From positions 11,472,449 through 11,536,448 of the forward strand of contig NC_077244.1 of assembly GCF_947179165.1 (NCBI RefSeq): a DNA stretch of 64,000 nt. Reading direction: 5' to 3'. This DNA comes from Solanum dulcamara (lineage: Eukaryota > Streptophyta > Magnoliopsida > Solanales > Solanaceae). Each line of letters starts with the position of its first letter. Positions within the stretch are counted from its first letter, which is position 1. The position numbers and the translations under genes are program-made. The notes under the pieces were generated by a model, which was not told where the DNA came from, did no database searches, and saw only the letters and a list, made by a program, of their open reading frames with translations. Positions 10,803 through 21,217 of the stretch are shown one piece after another.

Positions 10803-12959
10803 TGTAACAACCCCTAGAATGTTGTATGTCGGTATTTCAATTCTCGACGAAAAAATACAGCCTCTGTATTTTGGGCATAACTTTTCATAGGTTGGTCCAA
10901 ATTAGGTGATTCAAATTTCTGAGTAACCACAACATCATTACCTACAACTTTCATGAAGAACACATCTTAAGATTCGGAGTATAGGTAGATCAAATAAATT
11001 AAGCTTTATAAGATATAGTGCTGTGACGGAATTGAGTATTTATAGAAGAAAATTCATATCTCACTGTAGGTTGCTCCAAATTGGTTGATTCTTGAACGAT
11101 AGGAAACTAGACTTCCATATCTACAATTCTTATGAAGACACCAAATCATAATAAGGAATTTATCTTATTCAAACGCAGCTTTGAAAAAAAGTATTCTGTT
11201 AAAAAGAACTCATCTTACCTACCATGGAAACATCTAGATACATTTGACATCATTCATGACATAAATTGTCCTCCATTTAACATCATCCATGACATCAATA
11301 TATTTTATTAAATTTTCAGATTTTTCTTTATAATTATTTTATTTATTGTTAGGTCCCTCTTTCCCACCTATAAATACCCACCTTATTTCCTCATTTTATT
11401 CATCAAGCTTTCTTAAGCATTTCTTCTCTCTATATATACTTCTTCTCAAATATAGTTTTAGTTTTAGTAGTATAAAAATACTACTCTGGTTATTCTTATA
11501 TTCCGGGTAGTACACAAAACGCTCCGGCGAGAAGAAAAGGCTAGGGGTCCAAGAGTGTTCCAATTCGGAGTAAACCTTCGGATTTAAGGTATGTAAGGCT
11601 TTCATAGCATTGGATTGAGTTCGTCCATGCGCCCAATATTTAAATTCATTATAATTGAGTTATAGTTGAGTTTTATCCAAATCTTGAATTCTAAATAAAT
11701 TAATTCTTCTTCTATTGAGTTAGATATATTTATGCATTAATATTATTATTATTGTTATCTCTTATATTATTGGAATTATTATTCATGGCTACTTTCCCAT
11801 AAATCCTAATTGATTTGATGTTCATGAATATTTTTACACATGTTTTGAGTAAAGATGTTGGCTTTTTAATATTTTCATTGATAAAAATAGTAATATGAAT
11901 TAATACTATATATGTATTTTATTGAGTTTTGAAAGAGAAAAAGAGTTGAGTTTAAATGAATTTGAGTAAATGATGTTTTGAGCAAGATGTTTTGATGAGA
12001 TGTAAATGATGTTTTTTTTGGAAGTATAATGATTGATGAACATGAAATGACATGAGTTTGATGATTTAAATTAAAGTCCAATAAGACTAGATGATGAGTT
12101 TAATATGAGCACATATTTTGGGAGTAGTATTGAGCACCGAGTTGGGTAAGAGTTTAATTGACTCAAACCCCAGAACTACGTAGCCAGCGTAGGATGGAGG
12201 CTATGCCTCTTAAGTCCCAAAAAGAGGACTTTGATGAGTGGATCCAAGATGGTGATGTCCTTTACCCTGGCAAGGTATTGGATGGATGTGGCAACGACAT
12301 CGCTTTGTTGTATCATCGCTAGCTCATAAGCGTTGGTTGTCGGTTAGAGAAACTCCCAACTGAGTAAGCATTGCTTATTACTATTATTTTTATTATTATA
12401 TTTTAAACTTGCATTACATATTCATGTTGAGATGATGTTGAGTTCTGAGCTGTGTTTTATTGAGAGGAGTATCTTGATATCCGTCCTTACCTTCCTGCCA
12501 TTTTACATACTCGTACATTCCATGTACTGACGTCATTCGACCTGCATCGTTTTATGATGCAGATACAGGTGTTAGAGATCCTCAACAGGCGCATCGTTGA
12601 AGATCATTTCTTTTCGGCTATTTGGTGAGTCCTTCTTGTATTCGAAGGAACTCCTTATCCTTTTATTATTGTTGAGTGTGATGTTTTTTTTGAGGTAGCC
12701 ATGGACATGTCATTGGCACCATCTAAGAGTATTAGAGGCTTCATAGACAGAGTCTGATGATGTAATCAGAGTAGTTCTCCTTAGAAACTACTTCTTCTAA
12801 GAATTATCTATTTTTACTTTGATTATGACAAGCCCACATTAGTATTCTTAAGTCTTCCGCTGATGAATAAATAAGAAATGAGACCAAGTGGTTCTCTCAG
12901 AAGCCAGAAATGGTTTCTGAGTGCCGGCCACGCCTAGGGTACCCTCTCGGGGCGTGACA
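10803..12959 (+). repeat. E2 3' LTR
   Basis: 2157 bp, same length as the 5' LTR and colinear with it at an offset of 7231. It ends GGGGCGTGACA. TATA box at 11369-11376. Confidence 0.95.
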
Positions 12960-13028
12960 GACGAGTTGGCTTACCTACTGGTGGGGTATAGTAGGTGCAA
13001 TCATTACCTAAGGAATTGAGTCGTGACA
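12960..13028 (+). repeat. End of the interrupted L1 LTR
   Basis: GACGAGTTGGCTTACCTACT and the following bases match the last ~70 bp of the E6 LTRs and end GTCGTGACA. This restores the L1 LTR broken at 3571 and shows that E2 is the younger insertion. Confidence 0.9.
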
Positions 13029-13310
13029 TATAGGCTATGTAACCACCTTCAACAGTATACATTAAAAGATAAACATCTCTATACTGATTTCAATGGAAAA
13101 AGACATGAAATATTACACATGATAGAAACTATTTTAAAATTCGAAGATAACACCATACCTATAAGATTATTAGTTGAACCGGAAGGAAATAATGATACTT
13201 TAGAAATCCTATTAGGAACTACATTCCTAGATAGTGTAAAGCCATATGATATACTCGATCAGGGTATCAAAATTATATGTAATAATAAAATAATATTCAT
13301 ATCAAAATGA
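13029..13310 (+). pseudogene. V1 protease-1 domain, C-terminal part
   Basis: This open frame (from YRLCNHLQQ) is the same protein as the V2B domain at 46544-46872, where the upstream active site DTGAS is still present. In V1 the L1 LTR inserted just after that site, so the catalytic Asp is missing. The LLGTTFLD motif, equivalent to the second conserved retropepsin motif, is intact near 13215. The frame ends in TGA at 13308-13310, overlapping the ATG of pol (ATGA). No stop lies inside the fragment. Confidence 0.72.
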
Positions 13311-13466
13311 CAAGTTAATATAGTATATGTATTCCTATAGGAATAACGTATAAAGATTATAAAGAAGAATATTTTGCTGCTTATATAGACAATGGATCAG
13401 GAAAATATTGTTGTAGACCAGAAATATTTCCCAAAGAATATCATCAAGATTTACACATTACCATCT
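13307..13466 (+). pseudogene. V1 pol, N-terminal fragment (protease-2)
   Basis: Starts at ATG 13307, overlapping the previous stop by ATGA, an arrangement typical of compact caulimovirid genomes. A stop (TAA at 13316, expected CAA) follows after three codons. The frame then shows a retropepsin-like active-site region, YIDNGSG, where DTG or DSG is expected. It breaks off at about 13466, where sequence from further upstream in the viral genome follows. Confidence 0.7.
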
Positions 13467-13882
13467 TTGATTCTTTGAATAAAATATGTTTTAGTATAAA
13501 AATGTTATTTCATATGCAATTTCAAATACTCATCATTCAGATTACTTTGCTATAAAAGATACAATCGATTATCCCTATTTATTTAAAGAAGTTAGTCAAA
13601 TATAAATACTTAGCATAGCCAAGATACAAGAAATAGAAGATACATCATTAGACTTAGATTTACAACCTAAACCCTTGTATAATCAATAAGATTCAACATC
13701 TCGATTATCTTTTGATGAAATTTGAGTTATAAACCCATCTGCATTGATAAGAAAAACACAATCAGAAAAGATTTATACAACCTATCTTAGAAGCAAAAAA
13801 TAATGAAATAAAAAATTATAAGATAAAATAAGAATATAAGCATGAATTCAAGACTAGATACGTATGAAGGAAAGAAGATAAG
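13467..13882 (+). pseudogene. V1 movement-protein C-terminus and linker, decayed
   Basis: Homologous to 46900-47250 of V2B on the other strand: the SNTHHSD stretch followed by a region with IQEIEDT, and then a degenerate tail running into a leader repeat at about 13883. In V2B this segment lies upstream of protease-1, here it lies downstream, so V1 is rearranged. Several stops and frame changes. Identification as the end of a 30K-type movement protein is tentative. Confidence 0.5.
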
Positions 13883-14454
13883 AATTAATTTTACTTGTTA
13901 AACAAGATGATTATGTAAAAACAATCTCTCTACCTTTGTAAAACCCCCTTTAAGATATGAATAAAAACTTAAGTTTGTGAGTATATTTCTTGAGCATCAA
14001 TATTATTCTTTTACAATTTCTTTCCTTTTATAAAAAGAAAAGTACTCCCCTTTCATACTACCCTTACACCTAGAAGTAGAAAATGAATTTAGGTTGTGTT
14101 GTGTTATTCTTAAGGAACGTCAAAGAAGTTACCTGGAAACATGTTGGAACTGCAATGTCCGGTAAAAGTCTTGACGGATACCCGGAGTAATTATGGTCAA
14201 AGAGGGATAGGTATGGAAGCGTGTTGGACCCTTGACTTTTTATTTAAGTTATGAAATTATACTGTTATAATATTATGCTGCTCAGGAAATTTACTCTATT
14301 TCAATTATTATGTTTACTTTAGACATAACATATTCTCCCTTAAGAGGATTAATTTTACTTGTTAAACAAGATAATTATGTTATTAGATACAAAAATATAC
14401 CCATGCAGATTATAGATTTATCGAACCAGCGATTTTTTGGATGCCCTCTCCAGT
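13883..14454 (+). promoter_or_regulatory. V1 viral leader/intergenic region with promoter
   Basis: Noncoding region matching the reverse strand of 50380-50870 (V2B) and parts of 30426-30900 and 42639-43100. A TATA-like TATAAAAA at 14029-14036 within CTTTTATAAAAAG is conserved in all four leader copies. It would place the start of the pregenomic RNA about 400 bases before the primer site, in line with caulimovirid leaders. The transcription start is inferred. Confidence 0.6.
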
Positions 14455-14470
14455 TGGTATCAGAGCCATG
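14455..14470 (+). other. V1 viral primer binding site (tRNA-Met)
   Basis: TGGTATCAGAGCCATG: the first 12 bases are complementary to initiator tRNA-Met, as in all caulimovirids. It lies between leader and first ORF. It marks the conventional map origin of the viral genome. It has been deleted from V2B. Confidence 0.85.
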
Positions 14471-14833
14471 ATAGATATTAAAGACGTAGAAGTCGATATT
14501 ACACAAAACATGTTAACTTTAGATATTAAAATTAGACAAAAAAGTAGTAAAGATAAATTTGATTATAGAATGAAAAGACATCCTTCATTTTCTGAAGCAA
14601 AAATAGATAATAATTTTCTATAAAAATTTAAAAAGCATCTACATGATAGCCAAGTAGACAGAGAAAAATATAAAAAATTATTAATATTACTCAAACAACA
14701 TAATACGGATAAAACCGCTATATCTAGAACCGAACAAATATTATCCGATTATGATATAATAATAGAAGGATTAACTAATAATATTCAAAGAATCAAAGAC
14801 GAAACTGATACTCATTCCTCTAGTTTTGGATAA
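14468..14833 (+). pseudogene. V1 ORF1, small protein of unknown function
   Basis: Begins MIDIKDVEVD at the ATG overlapping the end of the primer site; an in-frame ATG at 14441 is an alternative start. About 121 codons, with one premature TAA at 14621, ending at TAA 14831-14833, which overlaps the next ATG. Lys/Asp-rich, no recognised domain. Its place corresponds to the small first ORFs of badna- or solendovirus-like genomes. Confidence 0.6.
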
Positions 14834-15093
14834 TGAAAAAATTGCCTTCCTTTTCTGACATAAGACTAGATTATCGTTTATATTGGATTTTTTAGCAAAA
14901 TTTAAAAATAGCTAAGATAAAAGAAGAATCTTATCAAAGATATTTAGAAAAATTAGACACTATAAGGATTGAAAAAATAAAGAAAACACAAGAAGTAATG
15001 ATTGCTAATAATGAGTAAATATTATTAGAAAAACATAATATAAAATTACTTAGTAGTTATTATTTTAAACAACATCTAGCTAGTATAGGATAA
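14833..15093 (+). pseudogene. V1 ORF2, small protein of unknown function
   Basis: ATG 14833 overlaps the ORF1 stop (TAATG), the usual close packing of caulimovirid ORFs that suggests reinitiation. About 86 codons with internal stops (TAG near 14893, TAA near 15016). Rich in Lys, Glu and Leu and probably helical. No recognised domain; a virion-associated or transmission-type role cannot be shown. Confidence 0.55.
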
Positions 15094-15094
15094 A

Positions 15095-15355
15095 ATGAAT
15101 AATAAAACCAACTATAAATTACTTAATGAACAAGATCCGCTAAAAAAAGAGCAAGATTTATATGAAATATAGAGAACGATAATTTACTTTGGAAATTTAA
15201 TAGTTAAAGAAATTCAAAGTTTGAAAGATATACTAAATCAAAAAGAAATAAAAATTGATAAAGAACCTATAAGTATAACCTTATATATCATAGAATTCCA
15301 TATTTCTAAAATAAAAATACCTGAAGGATACGGAGGAAATAAGTTAAAATGGTAA
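15095..15355 (+). pseudogene. V1 ORF3, small protein of unknown function
   Basis: ATG 15095 lies one base after the ORF2 stop. About 86 codons with one premature TAG after YEI. It ends at TAA 15353-15355, overlapping the coat-protein ATG at 15349. Lys/Glu/Ile-rich, possibly coiled. Function unknown. Confidence 0.55.
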
Positions 15356-16681
15356 GCTCCAATTCAGAAAATTCTGAAATAGATAATCTTATAATAAATA
15401 TAAAAGAGACCAAGTTAAAAAATTAAGTTGATACAATAAACTTAAAAATGGATACTATCAAACCAAAAGAAGTAGATTTTAATCATAATATTACTGAGCT
15501 CCCTATTCAGGCTGAAACTAGCCGAATAGGTTTTAATAAATCCACCAGGGCTTATGCAGGTATAAACTCTGCGTTAAGAATAAAAGATAGTCATACACCC
15601 ATAGAATCAATGAAAAGTGAAGCGATTAATTCATTTGGAATATATATCTAGATTTAGATTGTATCAATAATACTGAAAAAACTATAGATAAATGGGAAAC
15701 TTCCTTAAGGATAGTGGTAACAGTAAACAAAATGGATTATGACACAACTAAACATATTATAGAATGAAGTTTATTAAATAGTGTGCTAAGATTTTGGCAA
15801 AACTTAAATGATGCCACTAGAAATGATATTTTTGGTACTGATGATAATATTACTAATTTAATTACAAGGACTACAGAAGCTATAAAATTAGAATTTGTCG
15901 GAGAAGGTAATATTTTAAAAGACCCTGCAATGATTTAAAAATATGAAATTGATTTGTTACGATTACAATTATGTGATATGTGTGAAATAGATAAATATAT
16001 TTGTGTCTTTCAAGATTGCTATTACTATGTCTATAACAGAGTAAAAAATACGGAAATGTATTTACCAATGTTTCTCACTAAGATACCAAACTCTTGGGGT
16101 AAAAAGTTAATAGATACTTATTATTCCGGTACAGTTGATACTTTAGAAAAAAGAATAACTGATTTAAAAGATAAGCTTAGTACATGGTGTGCAGATACCA
16201 TATTAACTAAAGAAACAAAAGGATTAAGAAAGAAAATAAGTCTATGTTGTAATAATCCAAAAATGCCTATAATGATTGGATGTGAAAGTCCTTATTATTA
16301 CAAAAAGATTAAAAGAAAATATAAAAAAAGAAACTCTTTAAGAAAAAATATTTTAAAAAGAGAAAGGCTAGATATTACAAAAAGAAAGGATATACTAAAT
16401 ATAACAAACCATTTTTCAAAAGAAACAACAAAAGAAAAAATTCAAAAGAATGCAGATGTTACTACTGTAAAGAGATAGGACACTATGTCAATAGATGTCC
16501 AAAAAAGTTTGCCAATAATACCAAGAAAATAGAAATTGATGAAGATATTGAAGAAATGATAAATTCGGAAAAATTTATACAATTAAATAATTTTGAAGAA
16601 GTCGAGTCTGACGATATAATTTTTATATTAATAGATACTGATTATTATTCCTCTTCAGAAGAAGATAGTCAAAATGAATAA
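15349..16681 (+). pseudogene. V1 coat protein, broken
   Basis: Capsid protein of the virus. It starts at ATG 15349 inside the end of ORF3. Features in order: an acidic/polar N-terminal region; a core (about 15640-16260) with a Cys-containing LCDMCEIDKY segment near 15970; a very basic Lys/Arg/Tyr tract (about 16295-16440); a CCHC zinc knuckle, CYYCKEIGHYVNRC, at 16457-16498, intact; an acidic Ser/Asp/Glu tail, ending TAA 16679-16681. This order (acidic, core, basic, CCHC, acidic) is the hallmark of caulimovirid coat proteins. Breaks: TAG after the first 25 codons, frameshift near 15640, stops near 15766 and 15936, and a frameshift between the basic tract and the zinc knuckle. Confidence 0.8.
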
Positions 16682-16924
16682 TGAAATAGAAACAGTCCAG
16701 GACATAATAGAAGATAATATAGAGAAAGTTGGAGAATACAAACAAGATATACTTATAGATAAAAGAAATTTAAAAAAAATATAAAATGAAAAGTTTTCTT
16801 TAACCAATTACTCAAGATTTAAAGTAAATATGCTTGAAAGATTAGGATTAAGAAAAAAAAACATCATTTATTTTACGGATTAAATATCCAAAAAAGAGCT
16901 TTAGAAGTTTCAGTTACTTCTAAT
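16674..16924 (+). pseudogene. V1 movement protein, N-terminal fragment
   Basis: ATG 16674 overlaps the coat-protein stop by 8 bases. About 80 codons follow with one TAA and a probable frameshift at a run of A near 16850. The start is shared with V2B (47265-47356). The position between coat protein and pol, and the DKRNLKK/NYSRFK style of the sequence, suggest a 30K-type movement protein, which lets virus pass through plasmodesmata. The rest is lost at the fusion with the L4 LTR at about 16924. Confidence 0.5.
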
Positions 16925-18818
16925 ATAAAAGAAACTTTTTGTAAATTTTTAATGGTTTATTTGGACTATTCAATAACTACGGTTATCTAGTTAAGGGGTA
17001 ACTTTAGATAACTAATTTAATTGGTGGGCCAAAATGATAATGTAGTTAATATATTATACCATTTATATCATATTTATTAAAATAAGTAGTAGAGTTTTTC
17101 ACTTTTAGTACATAATTAATTAGAACAGAAAAGTTAAAGAGATTAAGCAAGAATCTTACCTGCGCGGCTCGAACGATGGAAGAGAAACACTGCAAAGAAA
17201 GAGAGAATAATTAGGTAAGATTATAGTTAGGTTCATATTAGTATTCTATTATTATAATATTGAATAGTGAATAGTGCCGCCGTCTAGATAATTGGTTGAT
17301 GCCACTGGTTTCGACCAGTGGATTTAATTTTAGTTATTTTTAGTTCGTTATCAAAAAATAAATTAAGTTTTTATATATTGAGATAGATAATTAAATATTA
17401 GGTGTGTTGTATTATATGAACATCATTAGATTTATCTTATTTGGAGAAATTGAGACCTAACCCTAGACTTGATATTTAGGATTTGATTATAGATTTGGGT
17501 AAGTTTTTGGGTCTAGGCTAGACATATAGTGATATGAATGTTGTTAATTTCAAAATCTTATGGTTATTATTCATTTGATTATATTACATTGATTTGGAAA
17601 CCCAGCAAAAGGGGAAGGCTCAAGTCTCGAAGTAATTGCTTGATTATTTGAGGCAAGTGAATTTCTAAACCTCAGTTTAAGCTTGTAGATGCTTGTATTT
17701 CTGTATTATGTGTACTGGGAGTAATGACAATTGGACTGGGTTATTGACTATATGATTGACCTTAAAAATAGTGATCTAATGACATGTATTGGTGGAATTG
17801 ATATATTATGATTATGGGTTTATTTTGGACATGTGAAATGACCATGTTGACATGAGATAGGAAAAATTATTGTTGTTGTCATGTTATTATCGTGAATCAT
17901 ATGAACATGAATTGATTGCATTGGTTCTGACATACTGTGTTGAGACTGAAAATGGTATGAAACAAAGGGGTCGGGCCACACGCTTCGTTTAAGGTATTAT
18001 GAAATAAAGGGGTTGGGCCACACGCTCCATGGCAGGATATGTATATTGAGGGGACGACCACATGCTCCATGGAAGGTAACATGGACATAAATGTCCCCTA
18101 TGGCTTCCGGACTGTAATTCAGCGGATGTGTACTAATAGAATAGACATGCATCATTTCATTGTATTCTATCGCATTTTGTTGATATTTGTGAATTCGTAT
18201 TTACCACTTATTGCTCTGTATATGTTGAATTTGACTTGATATGATTCACGTGATAAGACTACCGATGAATATTTATGGACTGTATTGTTATTATTGTGTA
18301 GAGTGTAAAGTTGGGCTGGTTTTATGCAGGTTGTAGTTGAGGAGGTTCAATTGGGATGACAGGACTACTTGTATCTATTGAGTTTTGCTTAGTTTTAGTT
18401 ACTGACTTGCTGAGTATCATGTTATTTGGTACTCACCCCTTGCTTTTACATATGTGTAGGTTGTGAGCCTGGACCTGCTTGATCTCCTCGTATTTTATAC
18501 CACATCCGAGGCTATCTTGTCGAGTGTTGAAGTAGCTGTTACATTTATCTAGTAGACACCTCTTACTCGTTTAATATGTTTTAGTCCTATTCTAGAGATA
18601 AAGACATTGTGACTATATTTTCTTTCATACTTCGGTAATGTATTAGTGGCTTGTACATACGACAACCAATCTTGGGGGAATTTGAGTTTGTTTTATGTTC
18701 TTTCGATTAAGTTAAATTTTATTTTTTTTCTTCCGTATCTACTTTCCATTGGGTATTAGGCTGACTTATGTCGGTGGGTTGAGATGAGTGCCATCACACC
18801 CAAATTTGGGTCGTCACA
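16925..18818 (+). repeat. E5A 5' LTR (L4 family), 5'-truncated
   Basis: Matches 29580-30425 and 41794-42638 in its first part, and the reverse strand of the solo LTR 47357-49617 throughout. Ends GGGTCGTCACA (TGACA with one change). The fusion to V1 lies in ATAAAAGA, present in both partners. No gene is seen in it. Confidence 0.85.
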
Positions 18819-18821
18819 AAA

Positions 18822-18833
18822 TGGTATTAGATA
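18822..18833 (+). other. E5A decayed primer binding site
   Basis: TGGTATTAGATA, four bases after the LTR end, is a mutated TGGTATCAGAGC (tRNA-Met). Confidence 0.65.
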
Positions 18834-19023
18834 ACTGAGTTCATAGGTCTCACGTATATACAAGATGAGTCTAAGTAGAGTCTTGAGGATCGGTACTGAG
18901 ACGTCTGTACTTATCTCCAAGAGCCTATGAGGACTTTTAGGAAATTTTCCCTTTGTTCTTTCACTTTGTATCATACGTGGTTACTTATGTTGGTACTAAA
19001 TTTTTGCATGTCCATTCTGACAG

Positions 19024-19269
19024 ATGGCTAGGACCAGAACTACGGCTTGAGGTAGAGGAAGGGAGGCACTCCCCGAGGTTGATGTTGGGACCCCAACTAG
19101 GGGTAGAGATAGAGGCCGAGCTAGAGGCTATGTTCGGGATGTGGCGGCAGGCAGAGGTCGTGCCCGAGGAGCGGCACCAGCTAAAGGTCATTCTAGAGAG
19201 ACTTCTCTTGATCCGCAGATTGATGCTAGAGAGGAACAAGTCCCTCTAGAGCTTTCTACTACATCATTT
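19024..19269 (+). pseudogene. E5A gag, N-terminal fragment
   Basis: ATG 19024 begins MARTRTTA and meets TGA at 19048, then continues as an Arg/Gly-rich stretch (RGRDRGRARG) typical of the N-terminus of this gag type. It is cut at about 19269, where LTR sequence of E3 begins. The capsid and zinc-knuckle parts are missing. Confidence 0.65.
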
Positions 19270-21001
19270 CTAGAAAAGTGTATGTCTTCTCTGCATCGCG
19301 GACCTGTCGTGGACTTGTCCAGTTTTCCAGATTTTGGTGGGGTATTTATAGAAAATTACCTAATACCTATAAATACAACTTAGACACATTTTGGATCATT
19401 TTTTCAGTCTTTTGCCTCTCCATAGAACCCCTAATCTTCATCCCCTTCTCTCTCAAATTATCTCCAACAAAATCCTCTGAAACTCAAGGATTCAAGTTTC
19501 CCATTGAAGACCTAACATCAAGGTTTCTTCAAAATCTACTCTAAGGTATGTAAGGCTACTCAAAACATGGATTGAATTCACCATGTGCCCTACATCTTCT
19601 TTGAGGTTGAATGTTCATATGAATTGAGTTTTCTTGATAGATTTATGTTCTAATGAGTTTTTACATCTACTATCTTGGTTTTGTTATTTTGATATTGTTA
19701 AGTTGAGAAGTTGATAAATGCTTCATGTCTTCATCTCCATGAGCCCGAATTTATTTCTATGTTAAAATATTCTTATGCTATGGTTGGGTCTAAGAATTGA
19801 TTGTTATGAGTTGTTATACATATTTTTGTGGTAAACTTAAATATTTTAAGCATCTTAAATTGTTGATTTAGAGTCTTGGAGTCTTCATGAGTCCCTAAAA
19901 GATTGTTGAAATAAATGAAGAAATGATTAGATGTTATCATAAATGCATATCTAAACTACTCTTAAAAGATGTGATTGGAATTGATTGGATAGTATGATTG
20001 GTTGAGATGTTGATTGTGAAAGAATTGATGAATTGATAAGGGTTCAAATGAGACTTGTCGATATGATTAGATTGAATTGATTAGATAGAGTTTTATGAGC
20101 ATTGAGTCTTGGGAGGAGTATCGAGCACCGAATTGGGTAAGAGTAAGTAATAACTAACTATGTCGCCAAATGTAAGATGGAATCGGACCGTTAAAGTTAG
20201 ATGTTTCCCAAATTACTATCCTGATATGATAGGACTTGATTGGTTATGGATCCATGATTGTTGATTCGTTCTTACTCTGGCACGGATGTGGCAACAACGT
20301 CGGCTTGTTGTACTATCACTAGCTCATAAGTGATAGTTGTCGGATAAGAGAAACTCCCATATAAGTCTTGATAGTACTCTGAGTCGGATTGGGACTGATT
20401 GGGTTGAATTATTTGTGATTGGTCTTGTCTAAATTATATATTCTTGTTTAGACTCGGGATATTTTGATTGAGGTGCTCCTTCTTCTGACTTAAGATTCTG
20501 AGTTGATTTAATTCTACCTTGATGTCTGTTTTATTCGGCTATTTTACATACTCGTACATTCTATGTACTGACGCCATTTGGCCTGCATCATTTTATGATG
20601 TAGAGACAGGTACTAGAGATTATCATCAGGCGCACAGTTGAGGATCTATTCACTTCCAGCTAGTTGGTGAGTCCTACTTATTTCCGGAGGATACTGCTAT
20701 TATCTTTTCATCTTTGAGTTAGTTTTTTTTATTTTGACTTATGGTAGCCATGAACTTGTCATTGGTACCTCTTAGAATGTTGATAGAGGCTTCATAGACT
20801 AGAGTGTGGATAATATTGATTTGTTTCATTTTGACTAGTTTTATTGTTACTAGTTGTTGATTGGATATGTGGTTGGCCTTTGGCCTTAATTATGAATAGT
20901 ATTCTAGTGAGTTCAGTCTTCTGTTGATAGAATGTGACTGAATGGAAGTGTGATTGGATCAAGTTGTTCACTTAAAGGCCAGCAATGGTTTTCGAGTGAC
21001 A
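19270..21001 (+). repeat. E3 5' LTR, truncated at both ends
   Basis: Aligns with 25372-27130 of the 3' LTR from the ATCGCGGACCT region onward. The terminal ~35 bp are deleted, so sequence close to GAGTG is joined to ACAAACTTGG before the primer site. Conserved hairpin at 20583-20603. Nothing else is seen in this stretch. Confidence 0.82.
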
Positions 21002-21005
21002 AACT

Positions 21006-21017
21006 TGGTATTAGAGC
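21006..21017 (+). other. E3 primer binding site
   Basis: TGGTATTAGAGC, the tRNA-Met complement with one C-to-T change. Confidence 0.8.
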
Positions 21018-21217
21018 ACAGAGTTCAAGACTCCTAGGGAGTCTATGAAGCCGTGTCTAGTAGAGTCTTACTTATGGGTGTGTTGTGCACCACACTTATA
21101 ATCAGGAGGCTATAGGAAATTAAGAATTGTTTCACTTTTTTCATATTCTGAATGCGTGCGAAGAGTTTAATTCTATGAAGGTTCTTTTCTAATTCATGCA
21201 TTTACACGTAGCAGACA

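Larger units (their letters stand above)
3572..12959 (+). mobile_element. E2: full-length Ty3/gypsy retrotransposon (chromodomain type, Tekay/Del-like)
   Basis: Complete element with two LTRs of exactly 2157 bp (3572-5728 and 10803-12959), both TGTAACAACC...TGACA, a tRNA-Met primer site, gag, pol and a polypurine tract. It lies in the L1 LTR. The flanks GACAG (3567-3571) and GACGA (12960-12964) look like a 5-bp duplication of GACGG with one G-to-A change on each side. By eye the LTRs differ at roughly 50 sites, so the insertion is fairly recent, yet the coding region carries at least nine stops and one frameshift. The pol order protease, RT, RNase H, integrase plus a C-terminal chromodomain-like stretch places it among chromoviruses; the Tekay/Del lineage is an inference. 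Confidence 0.95.
1..13028 (+). repeat. L1-family LTR, interrupted by nested element E2
   Basis: The pieces 1-3571 and 12960-13028 are one LTR of the same family as the LTRs of E6. Base 1 aligns with base 52503 of the E6 5' LTR, so the first ~378 bp lie left of the window. The LTR ends at 13028 with TGACA and is followed by viral sequence, so it is either a 3' LTR or a solo LTR; the window cannot decide. It had inserted into the pararetrovirus V1 next to TATAG. It differs from the E6 LTRs by a 610-bp internal tandem duplication and by fewer ~49-bp repeat units. A TATA-like TATATAAA lies at 846-853. No gene is seen in 1-3571; the short open frames there are translations of LTR repeats. Confidence 0.9.
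13029..16924 (+). other. V1: endogenous pararetrovirus (Caulimoviridae) segment, plus strand, rearranged
   Basis: An integrated, decayed copy of a plant DNA virus. Comparison with V2B shows four blocks in non-genomic order: protease-1 and start of pol (13029-13466), end of the movement-protein ORF and linker (13467 to about 13860), leader (about 13883-14454), then primer site, three small ORFs, coat protein and movement-protein start (14455-16924). A ~31-bp stretch of leader (ATTAATTTTACTTGTTAAAC...) occurs twice, at about 13883 and 14348, as expected if viral ends were joined. Left edge: L1 LTR. Right edge: fusion to the L4 LTR at an ATAAAAGA microhomology. Gene order and the solanaceous setting suggest a solendovirus/cavemovirus-like virus of the type known as LycEPRV or SotuEPRV; that assignment is an inference. 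Confidence 0.85.
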
